NCBI GenBank assembly: GCA_943371965.1
Contig: CALRWV020000001.1
Span: 310,001-374,000 of the forward strand
DNA: 64,000 nucleotides
Reading direction: 5' to 3'
Origin: CALRWV02 sp943371965
Lineage (GTDB): Bacteria > Bacteroidota > JABWAT01
In this document: piece after piece, positions 35,121-42,706 of the stretch
How the letters are laid out: every line of letters begins with the position of its first letter
How positions within the stretch are numbered: position 1 is the first letter of the stretch
Program-made: the position numbers and the translations under genes
The notes under the pieces: model-generated
What the model was told of the DNA's origin: nothing
Databases searched by the model: none
Seen by the model: the letters and a program-made list of their open reading frames with translations, nothing else

Positions 35121-35225
35121 ATTTACTCTTCAACCGAAACGGTTATTCCCCAACTGGTTGAATAGTAAGGCGGATCATCTTCCAGTTATTGAAGGAAAGG
35201 GAATCAACACGTAATGAATGGCGTA
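35121..35225 (-). pseudogene. Decayed copy of the 3' end of the four-repeat secreted protein gene
   Basis: About 105 bases match the 3' end of the gene at 38498-40285, including its stop codon and the C-terminal residues SWGITVSVEE. A one-base loss and other changes break the frame within the FNNWKDDPP region. The parent lies 3.3 kb away in the same orientation, with three intact genes in between. The fragment cannot encode a functional protein. Confidence 0.8.
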
Positions 35226-35311
35226 TTTACCCGACTGTTGCAACTGTGCTGTCAGCGGTTCGTTGCTATTGTTCGCATCTCTTCAGATTTTGTTTGTTAG
35301 TCCGTTGGAGG

Positions 35312-36385
35312 TTATGGTTGATTTTCCGAATACTCAATAAATTTGTTTCCATCGAAAAGGTAGAGACCTGTTTCTCTCGTACCTATCCAAAGATTTCCAG
35401 TTTTATCTTCCAAAATTTCCCAAATCCAGGGATTGATCAGGCCATCTTTAAAATAGGTGAAAGTTTTACCATCGTAACGTCTAAGTCCATCACTGGAGCC
35501 AAACCAAAGATTTCCCATTCTGTTTTCTATGATTCGTGTAACTTCTTTTGGCAAACCATCTTCTGTAGTAAAACCTGTAACTGTTTTTCCATCAAAACGG
35601 TAGGCTCCACCCCAATTGCTGAACCATAAATTGCCGTTTTTATCCTGCAATTGAGGCCAGCCCCAATTAATCACTTTTGGCTTTGGTCCATTTTGTCCTT
35701 GGATTAATTCTGGCAGTTTAAAGTTGGTAACTGACTTCCCATCATAACGGAAAACACCTTCATTGGTCCGTCCGCCTAACCAGATGGTACCTGCATTATC
35801 TTCCAAAATTCGTTCCACCTTATCATTGCTGGTCAAAAATCCATTTGCGGCTTCATTAATTGGAAAATGTGTAAAAGAGTTGCCATCGTAAATATAGACA
35901 CCATCAATCGTTGCAAACCATAGTTTTCCGTTTTTTGCCTGTATCATATTGTAAACCCGATGTGAGTTGCCAAAGAATTTATTCTTGTTTGGAGGTAAGG
36001 TCGTGGGCAAAGGAATTTCAATTTTGGTAAATGTTTTACCATCATAAATACAAAGTCCAGCATCAGTGCCTATCCAAATTTTACCTTCTTTATCTTCCAA
36101 AAGCGAATAAACACTGTTACTGTTTAGTCCATTGGATACTAAAAATTGTCTGAACGATTTTCCGTCATATTTATAAAGACCATCATCTGAAGTTCCAAAC
36201 CAAAGATTACCTTCTTTGTCCTGAAGACCGCACTGAACATTACTGTTTCCTCCAGTGGTTTGTATAAGTTTTGGAAGCTCCTTTTCTTTTGGCAACTCTT
36301 TTTTGTTTTGTCCGTTGCAGGCAGTCCCAAAAAGCAGAATTGCCAGGAAAGTTATAACTTTCATTTGCGGGATTATTTCTTTCAT
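35312..36385 (-). CDS. Propeller-repeat lipoprotein (two-component-regulator propeller domain)
   Basis: 357 residues. Lipoprotein signal with lipobox near LFGTAC. About seven repeats of the (G/D)KxGNLWFGT...LYKYDGK type build a complete beta-propeller like the sensor part of hybrid kinases (compare the kinase at 14295), but no kinase or membrane domain follows. It is probably anchored in a membrane and binds an unknown ligand, perhaps as a sensor accessory. ATG 36385 is used; an internal ATG seven codons later also precedes the signal peptide. Confidence 0.8.
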   Translation of the reverse strand: MKEIIPQMKVITFLAILLFGTACNGQNKKELPKEKELPKLIQTTGGNSNVQCGLQDKEGNLWFGTSDDGLYKYDGKSFRQFLVSNGLNSNSVYSLLEDKEGKIWIGTDAGLCIYDGKTFTKIEIPLPTTLPPNKNKFFGNSHRVYNMIQAKNGKLWFATIDGVYIYDGNSFTHFPINEAANGFLTSNDKVERILEDNAGTIWLGGRTNEGVFRYDGKSVTNFKLPELIQGQNGPKPKVINWGWPQLQDKNGNLWFSNWGGAYRFDGKTVTGFTTEDGLPKEVTRIIENRMGNLWFGSSDGLRRYDGKTFTYFKDGLINPWIWEILEDKTGNLWIGTRETGLYLFDGNKFIEYSENQP

Positions 36386-36568
36386 GGTTCAGATTGCCTT
36401 TGGGGGGTTGTTAATTGATTGTTGGGGTGTTGGTTTTGGTACTTCTCTGAGATGAAGAACTTCGGGTGACCCGTATTCGGTATTTACAACTGCTTTCAAC
36501 TTTGCGCTCTTTTTTTTAATAAAAGTAAGTTTTTTGCAGGTAGCTTCAAATGATGTTTGCCATAGTTT

Positions 36569-37546
36569 TTATTCATTGAACCATTGAATGATTTTTTCAG
36601 TTACCATTTTCCATCCGTCTATATTGGGTTTGTCCGAAATATTGAATGAGTGATCTGCATTTTCAATAAGCTTCAATTTTACATTTTTCCCTTTCGTCAG
36701 TAAAGTTGTATAAGCTATTGTTGCACCTTCCGGATAAACATCTTTATCTGATGTCCCTTGGAGCAGCAAAATCTTCCCATCATAATTTGTCAATTCTTCT
36801 ATTACGGAAGTTTTCAGCATACTTGACCATCGCAAATATGTGAACCCCCAAAATTTCCTTTCGGTATTGGTGGAGTCGGCTAAAATTTCTTTCCAAATGT
36901 CTGTCAAATATTTTATTCTTTGCTCCGATGAAGGCATATTATGTTCCTTTGTATTGAAAAAAATACCGTCATCAGCAAATTTGTACAAACTGTAAAGTTG
37001 CGAAGGTCCTTCTCCTGCCATTATTGCAACATTTGAAATTTTGCCCCTCATTAAATTTGCAACTCTTGATGCGACAATACCACCTTCTGAATGTCCTGCC
37101 AATAAAATTTTGTCTTTATCTATTTTTTCATTTTGCACAACATAATTTATTGCGTTCACAATTGTATTGCTCCAATTTTCAAGAGAAAATTTCTTGTCAA
37201 ATAAATTGGATTCACCGGTTTGTAAATACTTAACTCCTGGTTTTTCTACAATTAAAATCCTGTTTTTATTTGATCCGACATCAAACCAAGTTATATGTCC
37301 GGAAGTTGGAACAATTCTTCCATTTTTATTTTCAAAAAGAGAATTCATTCCAGAACCTTGGATATAAACAATTAACGGTAAATTCTCATTACGTGATGCA
37401 TCAGAAAGATAAAATGTTATTGTGTCTTTAACTGTTTTCAGTTCGTATTTGATGTAAGGTTGCTTTGGAATGAAGTCAGTTTTTGCTTTTTGAGCAAATG
37501 TTGAATTTGCTGAAAGAAATAAGAAAATAATAGCTTTAAATTTCAT
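36569..37546 (-). CDS. Exported alpha/beta hydrolase
   Basis: 325 residues with a signal peptide ending at FAQ (about 19). Serine-hydrolase triad: nucleophile S153 in GHSEGG, acid in GTSDKDVYPE, histidine in ENADHSF. The oxyanion region is IQGSGMNS. The family includes esterases and dipeptidyl/acyl-peptide hydrolases; the substrate is unknown. It lies between the propeller lipoprotein and the TlpA-like gene on the same strand. Confidence 0.85.
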   Translation of the reverse strand: MKFKAIIFLFLSANSTFAQKAKTDFIPKQPYIKYELKTVKDTITFYLSDASRNENLPLIVYIQGSGMNSLFENKNGRIVPTSGHITWFDVGSNKNRILIVEKPGVKYLQTGESNLFDKKFSLENWSNTIVNAINYVVQNEKIDKDKILLAGHSEGGIVASRVANLMRGKISNVAIMAGEGPSQLYSLYKFADDGIFFNTKEHNMPSSEQRIKYLTDIWKEILADSTNTERKFWGFTYLRWSSMLKTSVIEELTNYDGKILLLQGTSDKDVYPEGATIAYTTLLTKGKNVKLKLIENADHSFNISDKPNIDGWKMVTEKIIQWFNE

Positions 37547-37579
37547 TTTATATACAGTTTTTAAAATAATTATGGACAG

Positions 37580-37605
37580 CTCGTTTATAACTCAGATTCA
37601 TAACA
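37580..37605 (-). repeat. Second copy of the TGTTATG...TATAAACGAG element
   Basis: On the minus strand the words TGTTATG and TATAAACGAG recur here, 34 bases upstream of the hydrolase start and just after the TlpA-like stop (the stop TAA is the start of a TAACAG that pairs with CTGTTA about 30 bases on). See the copy at 34950-34971. Confidence 0.35.
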
Positions 37606-37634
37606 GAATTGAAAGGGCTGAAACGACCGAACTG

Positions 37635-38162
37635 TTATAGTTTGCTGATAAATTCAATTACCGAAGGATCATCCCATTTCGCTGAACCTTGCTTTTTATA
37701 AACAATCTCACCATTTCGGTTAATGATTAACGTTGTTGGATAGCCTTTTGTTTCCAGAAATGCCGGTTTTATTTTATCAGAAGTGTAAAATGGCAATTGA
37801 TAATTGTTCTTGGACATAAATTGTGCAACCGTCGACTCTGGTTCATCGGAAACGAATAAAAAAACTATCGAGGTATCGTTTTTCATCGAATCGTAAAGTG
37901 CTTTTAATTTCGGTAATTCAATAATACACGGCCCACACCACGTTGCCCACAAATTCAAGAAAAGCTTTTTACCGCGAAGACTTCCCAAAGAATCACTCTT
38001 TCCAGTCACATGTTGAACTTTCCAGCTATAATCGACTCGACCAATACTTGTTACTGTGTTAGGTAATTTTGGTGGAATTTCCTCATATTTTGTTTTGAAA
38101 CTGTTGCAATGAGTTGAGAGAAGAAAACAAAAAACGATTCCCGATAATTTTGATTTAGTCAT
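37635..38162 (-). CDS. TlpA-like thioredoxin-fold lipoprotein
   Basis: 175 residues. Lipobox cysteine C19 (LLSTHC). Thioredoxin fold with the redox motif WCGPC at 75-79 and cis-proline in KGYPTTL. Members reduce or maintain cysteines of periplasmic proteins, often for cytochrome c maturation or stress. No cytochrome genes are adjacent here. ATG 38162 opens directly on the signal peptide. Confidence 0.88.
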   Translation of the reverse strand: MTKSKLSGIVFCFLLSTHCNSFKTKYEEIPPKLPNTVTSIGRVDYSWKVQHVTGKSDSLGSLRGKKLFLNLWATWCGPCIIELPKLKALYDSMKNDTSIVFLFVSDEPESTVAQFMSKNNYQLPFYTSDKIKPAFLETKGYPTTLIINRNGEIVYKKQGSAKWDDPSVIEFISKL

Positions 38163-38287
38163 AGCGGTGGCCTCTGAATATTTTAAAAATTGTTGATCGG
38201 ATATTGTGATTAGATTTCGAGACTTAAAGAAATCCAGGTGATTATCCTGCTACAAAATAGTATTATTTCAATACCTTTTCTCGTCTT

Positions 38288-38431
38288 GGATTCCATCTGC
38301 GACTTACATTTTAGGTAGCTACCAGCTACCGTTGATTTATACTACAAATTAACAGATTATTTCTTAAAATATAATTTTCTGGTAGCTGTAAGCTACCTGT
38401 ATTTTGAGTCGCAAGTGTTCCATTGGAATCC
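38288..38431. repeat. MITE-like long inverted repeat
   Basis: Arms 38288-38330 and 38381-38431 are imperfectly complementary (ggattcca, tgcgactta, aggtagctaccagctacc and counterparts) around a 50-base AT-rich loop. The outer word agggattcc-x-x-tggaac is echoed at about 45431-45450. No ORF inside. This accounts for most of the 335-base gap. Confidence 0.55.
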
Positions 38432-38497
38432 CTAAGGGAGAATCTACGACTAGATATGGAAAACAAAAAGCCGGGTTTAAAATCCGGCTTTTTGCAT

Positions 38498-40285
38498 TTA
38501 CTCTTCAACAGAAACAGTTATTCCCCAACTGGTTGGGTCGTAAGGCGGATCATCATTCCAGTCGTTGAAGGAATGGGAGTCGTCAGTTTCGTAATGAACG
38601 GTGTATTCTCCTGCATCCAGCAGAATGGTGGTATTGACCAATCTGTTTTTCTTTGCTCCACCGGCATTTTCCGTTTTGCGGTAGGTCATTTCCCAAACCA
38701 CATCATCAGTTTTTGAATTTTCAATCCAGCCGTAATCTGCCATGTCATGGTTGACACCTTCACCCAATGCATAAATTCTGACTTTGGTAGGTTTGTCCAG
38801 TTTGAATGAAACTGATTTGTGGGCATGATCACGCACTCTAACAATTTGAGCCAGAGAATTGGCAGGTTTGGTTTCTTCAAATTCAGTCACATCACTTTTG
38901 GAAGCTTTGGCATCTGCCAGTGAAATCCGCATTCCCCAATCTTCAGGGTTTGCAGGTTGACCTGCATTCCAGTCGCGGTAAGAATGTGAATCATCGGTAA
39001 CGAAATAGGCAATATAGCTTCCTTTTTCCAGTTGAATGACTTCATCAGCCATTCTGTTTTTGGAAGCACCACCTGCATTTTCGGTATCACGGTATTTCAT
39101 TTTCCAGATGGTTTCTCTGGTTTTTGCATTCACGATCCAGCCGTAATCATACATGTCATTTCCGCTGCCTTCACCAACCGCATGGATTTTTACCGACATT
39201 GGTTTTGAAAGTGTAAATCCTTTTGACAGGTAATCACTGTCACGCGCTTTTGTCAGGTTGACGATTGTGTTTTTGTCAACTTCTGAATGGTAATCAAAGG
39301 TCTTAACAAGATTTTTGTCTGCTTCATTTTTTGCTTTTACAAGCAATCCCCAGAAATTGGGATCGAATGGGGGAGCGGAATTCCATTCGTCTGGAGAATG
39401 GGAATCATCGGTTGAATAAAAGGCAACATAATTTCCGGCAGGAAGAGTCAGTGAAATTCTCGCGTATCTGTTTTTATCGGCACCTCCGCCATATTCGGAA
39501 TGACGATAATCAAGCTCCCAAACTTTTTCATTTGTCAGGGTATTCTGAACCCAACCGAAATCGTAATTTTCATCGCGGTTGATTTCACCGTAAGCGTAAA
39601 TTTCAACATCAGTAGATTTGGAAAGTGTGAATCCCTGTTCGAAACGGGCGTTGTCTTTTGCTGCGTCAAATTCGATGATCGCATTTTTTCTGAATGCAGT
39701 CTGCAAACCTTCAACAATAGATTCTCCAACCGGTTTTCCGTTGCCTGAAACAGAAACTTCAAGTTTATCTTTGAGTTTTCTGTAGTAGGTTGAATTTTCC
39801 CATCTTGAATCATCTTCCCATCCGTAGCGGTAATCATAATCTCTCCGGCGGTTGTTGAAAATGGAACCGAACAGATTTCCCAGAAAACGTCCTGCAGAAA
39901 GTGCTTCATATTTTCCGCGGGAAAAGGAAAAATTGTAGGAAGGATATTGGGCGAAATAGAGTTCGTAGGTTCCTTTTGGCAGGTTGATTTTATCGGTTGA
40001 TTCTGTCAGGTCATGATCAATTTCCTTGTCGGAAGCATCATCAAGTTCCCAAACAACATCACGGGTGGCGGAATTCAGAATCCATGCAGCAGAGGCAATC
40101 TGGTTATACATGTAACGGTTGTTGGAAAGACCCACCGCTTTGATTGAAATATCCTGGGCAGCATCGAGAGTGAATCCCTGAACGTAAACCTGTTCATAAT
40201 CCACATTTTTGATTTCAACGATTTTGGTTTGTGAGAAAACCTGGTAAGAAGTTAAGAAGAGCGAAAAAAGGAGCAATTTTTTCAT
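38498..40285 (-). CDS. Secreted four-repeat beta-domain protein
   Basis: 595 residues, signal peptide ending at VFSQ (about 19). Four copies of a roughly 125-residue module. Modules 2-4 share (Y/F)GWI-x-N, VWEM-x-YR, NAGGA-x-KNR, TDDSHS-x-x-(D/E)WN, PP-x-DP-x-x-WG; module 1 is degenerate and lacks TDDSHS. The pattern resembles pre-peptidase/PPC-like beta-sandwiches, but the family is not recognised. There is no T9SS tail, so it is probably periplasmic or outer-membrane associated. Its 3' 105 bases are duplicated as a decayed fragment at 35121. Confidence 0.75.
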   Translation of the reverse strand: MKKLLLFSLFLTSYQVFSQTKIVEIKNVDYEQVYVQGFTLDAAQDISIKAVGLSNNRYMYNQIASAAWILNSATRDVVWELDDASDKEIDHDLTESTDKINLPKGTYELYFAQYPSYNFSFSRGKYEALSAGRFLGNLFGSIFNNRRRDYDYRYGWEDDSRWENSTYYRKLKDKLEVSVSGNGKPVGESIVEGLQTAFRKNAIIEFDAAKDNARFEQGFTLSKSTDVEIYAYGEINRDENYDFGWVQNTLTNEKVWELDYRHSEYGGGADKNRYARISLTLPAGNYVAFYSTDDSHSPDEWNSAPPFDPNFWGLLVKAKNEADKNLVKTFDYHSEVDKNTIVNLTKARDSDYLSKGFTLSKPMSVKIHAVGEGSGNDMYDYGWIVNAKTRETIWKMKYRDTENAGGASKNRMADEVIQLEKGSYIAYFVTDDSHSYRDWNAGQPANPEDWGMRISLADAKASKSDVTEFEETKPANSLAQIVRVRDHAHKSVSFKLDKPTKVRIYALGEGVNHDMADYGWIENSKTDDVVWEMTYRKTENAGGAKKNRLVNTTILLDAGEYTVHYETDDSHSFNDWNDDPPYDPTSWGITVSVEE

Positions 40286-40444
40286 GACAACCCCGCATTA
40301 TTTTTAAAACTTGCGGGGGATACGGACGGACTTCAGGAAGGTTTCTTAATTAAGGAAGCCGAAATAAAGATAGGAAAAAAATGGAACGCTGATGACGCAG
40401 ATTTTTATGATTAATACAATTAGTAAGTTAATCGTCACACTAAT

Positions 40445-40525
40445 CCCTGTCAGCGGTTTTCTAACCCTGACAGAGGATTTACCTACACATTTTACCCTCT
40501 GACAGAGTTTTCAACTGCTGTCAGG
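40445..40525. repeat. 81-base CTGTCAG/CTGACAG hairpin repeat, copy 1
   Basis: Contains ctgtcagcgg, ctgacag and a terminal hairpin ctgacagagttttcaactgctgtcag. A second copy at 42519-42600 is nearly identical, and both are followed by low-complexity actagctactcgcc-type sequence that here runs to the M28 stop. It fills most of the 343-base gap at 40286-40628; a gctgatgacgcaga word near 40390 belongs to another repeat family. Confidence 0.7.
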
Positions 40526-40628
40526 TGAGGGGAGAACGATCATTTAACACACCAACTAGCTACTCGCCATTTACCACTAGCTACCAACCACTAACCACTC
40601 ACTATTGTCAATTGTCTACTGTCAAAAA

Positions 40629-41918
40629 TCACTCCACGTCAGATTTCTCAACTCTCTTGGGCGTTTCCTTGCCATCAACAATGGATTTTGAACCTACAGC
40701 AATTGCTTTGATCATGTTGGTCATGTGCGGCATGTTGAGCGTTTTGAATTCGTCATCAACAGAATGATACAGTTTGTCTTTATCAATCTGGTCGGAAGAA
40801 ATGGAATGGGCAGGAACTCCCAATCTGGCAAGAGTTGCATTGTCGGAACGGTAAAACAAATTCTGATCGGGGTATGGATCAGGGTAAAATTTATAGGCAG
40901 ATTTTTTGACTGCTTTCTGAAGAATTTTCCCGAAATCTGATTTTTCAAAACCGGTAATAAATGCAGTATTGGGACCGAATTTAGACGGTTTCCCGATCAT
41001 TTCAATATTGAACATGGCGGTGATCTGGTCAGGATTCAGTTGCTTTGAAAAATACTGTGAACCGTATCCGCCCATTTCTTCAGCCGTGAAGCAGACAAAA
41101 ATCAGTGTACGTTCCGGTTGAGGCAGTTTGCTGTAATAATCGGCAAGAGAAATGACGGCCGTTGAACCGGAAGCATCATCGTCAGCTCCGTTTGCAATGG
41201 AATCACCATCAACAGGTCTGATATAACCCAGATGATCATAATGCGCTGAGAACACAACAAATTCATTTTCCTTTTTCCCGGGAATCATTCCTGCAACATT
41301 TGAAAGTGATTTTGTTTCAACCTGGTTAACAAGTTTGATTTTGATGAAATTGACCTGAACGGAATCGGCCAGAATAAAAACCTGAGATTTATCTTTTCCC
41401 AGTTCTTCGTGAAGAGCGCCGGAACCGAAATATTTTTTGAAATTGCTGAACATTTTCTGGTGTTTCGTGTTTACCAGAACAATGGCATCCACATTTTTCT
41501 TTTTGATTTCATTGTACGACTGCCACAGATTCGCCATTTCATTGATGTAAAAGATTTCAGTCTTTGAAAATTCATTCCAACTGATGGATTCCTGTGAGGT
41601 AACAAAAAAGTAGTTCTCAGGATTAACCAGAGAATCGTTCAGAAGAATTGCAGATTCGACCGGTTTCAGTGAATACAGGTTGAATTTCTGTTCGAAGTTC
41701 GAAAGACCGGCAAGTGGTTTCAAACCGCTTTTTTCAAATTCGGACTGGATAAATGCGGATGCTTTTTCAATCCCGGGTGTGAAGGTTTTTCTGCCCATCA
41801 TTTCATCAGAACTCAGGGTTTTGATAATCCGTTCCACTTCTTTCGGATTGATTTTCGGCTGTGCAAAACAGCTGATGGAAATTGAAATGAACAGAATCAG
41901 TACAGACAGTTTTTTCAT
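40629..41918 (-). CDS. Exported M28-family zinc peptidase
   Basis: 429 residues, signal peptide ending at CFAQ (20). Zinc and catalytic residues of M28: H226 (AHYDHL), bridging D247 (GADDDASG), E280/E281 (TAEEMG), E306 (FNIEMIG) and a C-terminal H (YHSVDDE). These are aminopeptidases acting in the periplasm or outside. A PA-like insert lies between residues 75 and 200. The ribosome site is GAGGG, and a TATCTTTG box lies 21 bases upstream of the start. Confidence 0.9.
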   Translation of the reverse strand: MKKLSVLILFISISISCFAQPKINPKEVERIIKTLSSDEMMGRKTFTPGIEKASAFIQSEFEKSGLKPLAGLSNFEQKFNLYSLKPVESAILLNDSLVNPENYFFVTSQESISWNEFSKTEIFYINEMANLWQSYNEIKKKNVDAIVLVNTKHQKMFSNFKKYFGSGALHEELGKDKSQVFILADSVQVNFIKIKLVNQVETKSLSNVAGMIPGKKENEFVVFSAHYDHLGYIRPVDGDSIANGADDDASGSTAVISLADYYSKLPQPERTLIFVCFTAEEMGGYGSQYFSKQLNPDQITAMFNIEMIGKPSKFGPNTAFITGFEKSDFGKILQKAVKKSAYKFYPDPYPDQNLFYRSDNATLARLGVPAHSISSDQIDKDKLYHSVDDEFKTLNMPHMTNMIKAIAVGSKSIVDGKETPKRVEKSDVE

Positions 41919-41938
41919 CGAACCCTCACATTTTTTAA

Positions 41939-41946
41939 CAAAGATA
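41939..41946 (-). promoter_or_regulatory. TATCTTTG -7-like promoter box of the M28 gene
   Basis: Minus-strand TATCTTTG matches the Bacteroidota TAnnTTTG -7 consensus, 21 bases before the start codon. No clear -33 TTG partner was found. The same octamer precedes the M14 gene. Confidence 0.4.
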
Positions 41947-42067
41947 ATTCGAATTGACTGTTCTTCATCTTATTCTTTTTTAATTTACCTGAACTGCAAT
42001 TGAGTTGACACTGCCCAAACGAAAGCCAATCTTAAGCACGTTCGCAATTTAAACTGGAGGAAATGAT

Positions 42068-42463
42068 ATGAAAAAAATTAGTTTAGTGGTATTTGGGATC
42101 GTATTGGCATTATCTGCTTTCGGGCAAACGAAAAAAGCAGATGAATCAAAAGTGATTGTTGGATTTGCACAGGATGTAAGTTGTGCAAAAAACAATCTGT
42201 CCGATGGGGTGAAAGGAATGACCAAGGCTTCCAAACACTCAAAAAACTGTGCGCTTGAAGAAAGCTGTGCTGCTTCAGGGTTTGGTGTTTGGTCTGACAA
42301 TAAATTCTACAAACTTGATGAAAACGGAAACAAACTGATGCTGACGCTTTACAACGAAACCGATACCAAAAAGGGAATGAAAGTTTCTGTTAAAGGTGTG
42401 GTAAAAGATGGCGTTATTCTGGTAACAGAATTGAAAGAAGTTAAAGAAGAAAAGAAATCCTAA
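42068..42463 (+). CDS. Small secreted protein with conserved cysteines
   Basis: 131 residues, signal peptide ending at SAFGQ (about 20). A cysteine-containing segment (VSCAKNN, HSKNCALEESCAASGFGVW) precedes an OB-fold-like beta region (MKVSVKGVVKDGVILVTELKEV). The family is familiar from periplasmic proteins of unknown role in related bacteria. Metal or heme binding is possible but not shown. GGAGGAAA ribosome site before ATG 42068; it is the only plus-strand gene in this stretch. Confidence 0.75.
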   Translation: MKKISLVVFGIVLALSAFGQTKKADESKVIVGFAQDVSCAKNNLSDGVKGMTKASKHSKNCALEESCAASGFGVWSDNKFYKLDENGNKLMLTLYNETDTKKGMKVSVKGVVKDGVILVTELKEVKEEKKS

Positions 42464-42483
42464 AAAGGAACCCTCTCCTTAAT

Positions 42484-42649
42484 CCTCTCCCGTGGAGGGA
42501 GAGGAAACTTAAAATATTCCCTGTCAGCGGTTTCCTAACCCTGACAGCGGATTTGCCTAACCATTTAACCCTCTGACAGAGTTTTCAACTGCTGTCAGGG
42601 GTTTTGAATTCAAAACCTTCTCCTTGATCCTCTCCCGTAAAGGGAGAGG
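42484..42649. repeat. Repeat cluster: two cctctccc hairpins around CTGTCAG copy 2
   Basis: Hairpins cctctccc/gggagagg at 42484-42504 and 42629-42649, each preceded by a ctcctt-atcctctcc word, flank the second copy (42519-42600) of the element at 40445. The cluster lies between convergent genes and may act as a transcription or mRNA end structure. Confidence 0.7.
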
Positions 42650-42706
42650 AAACTAAAATCCAACTAGCCACTCGCCACTAGCTACTAGCCAATCACCACT
42701 CGCCAT

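Noticed and set aside
34921..38497. An integron gene-cassette array with attC sites
   Set aside because: Only two short shared words were found, the spacing differs, and no integrase or clear attC boxes (RYYYAAC/GTTRRRY) are visible.
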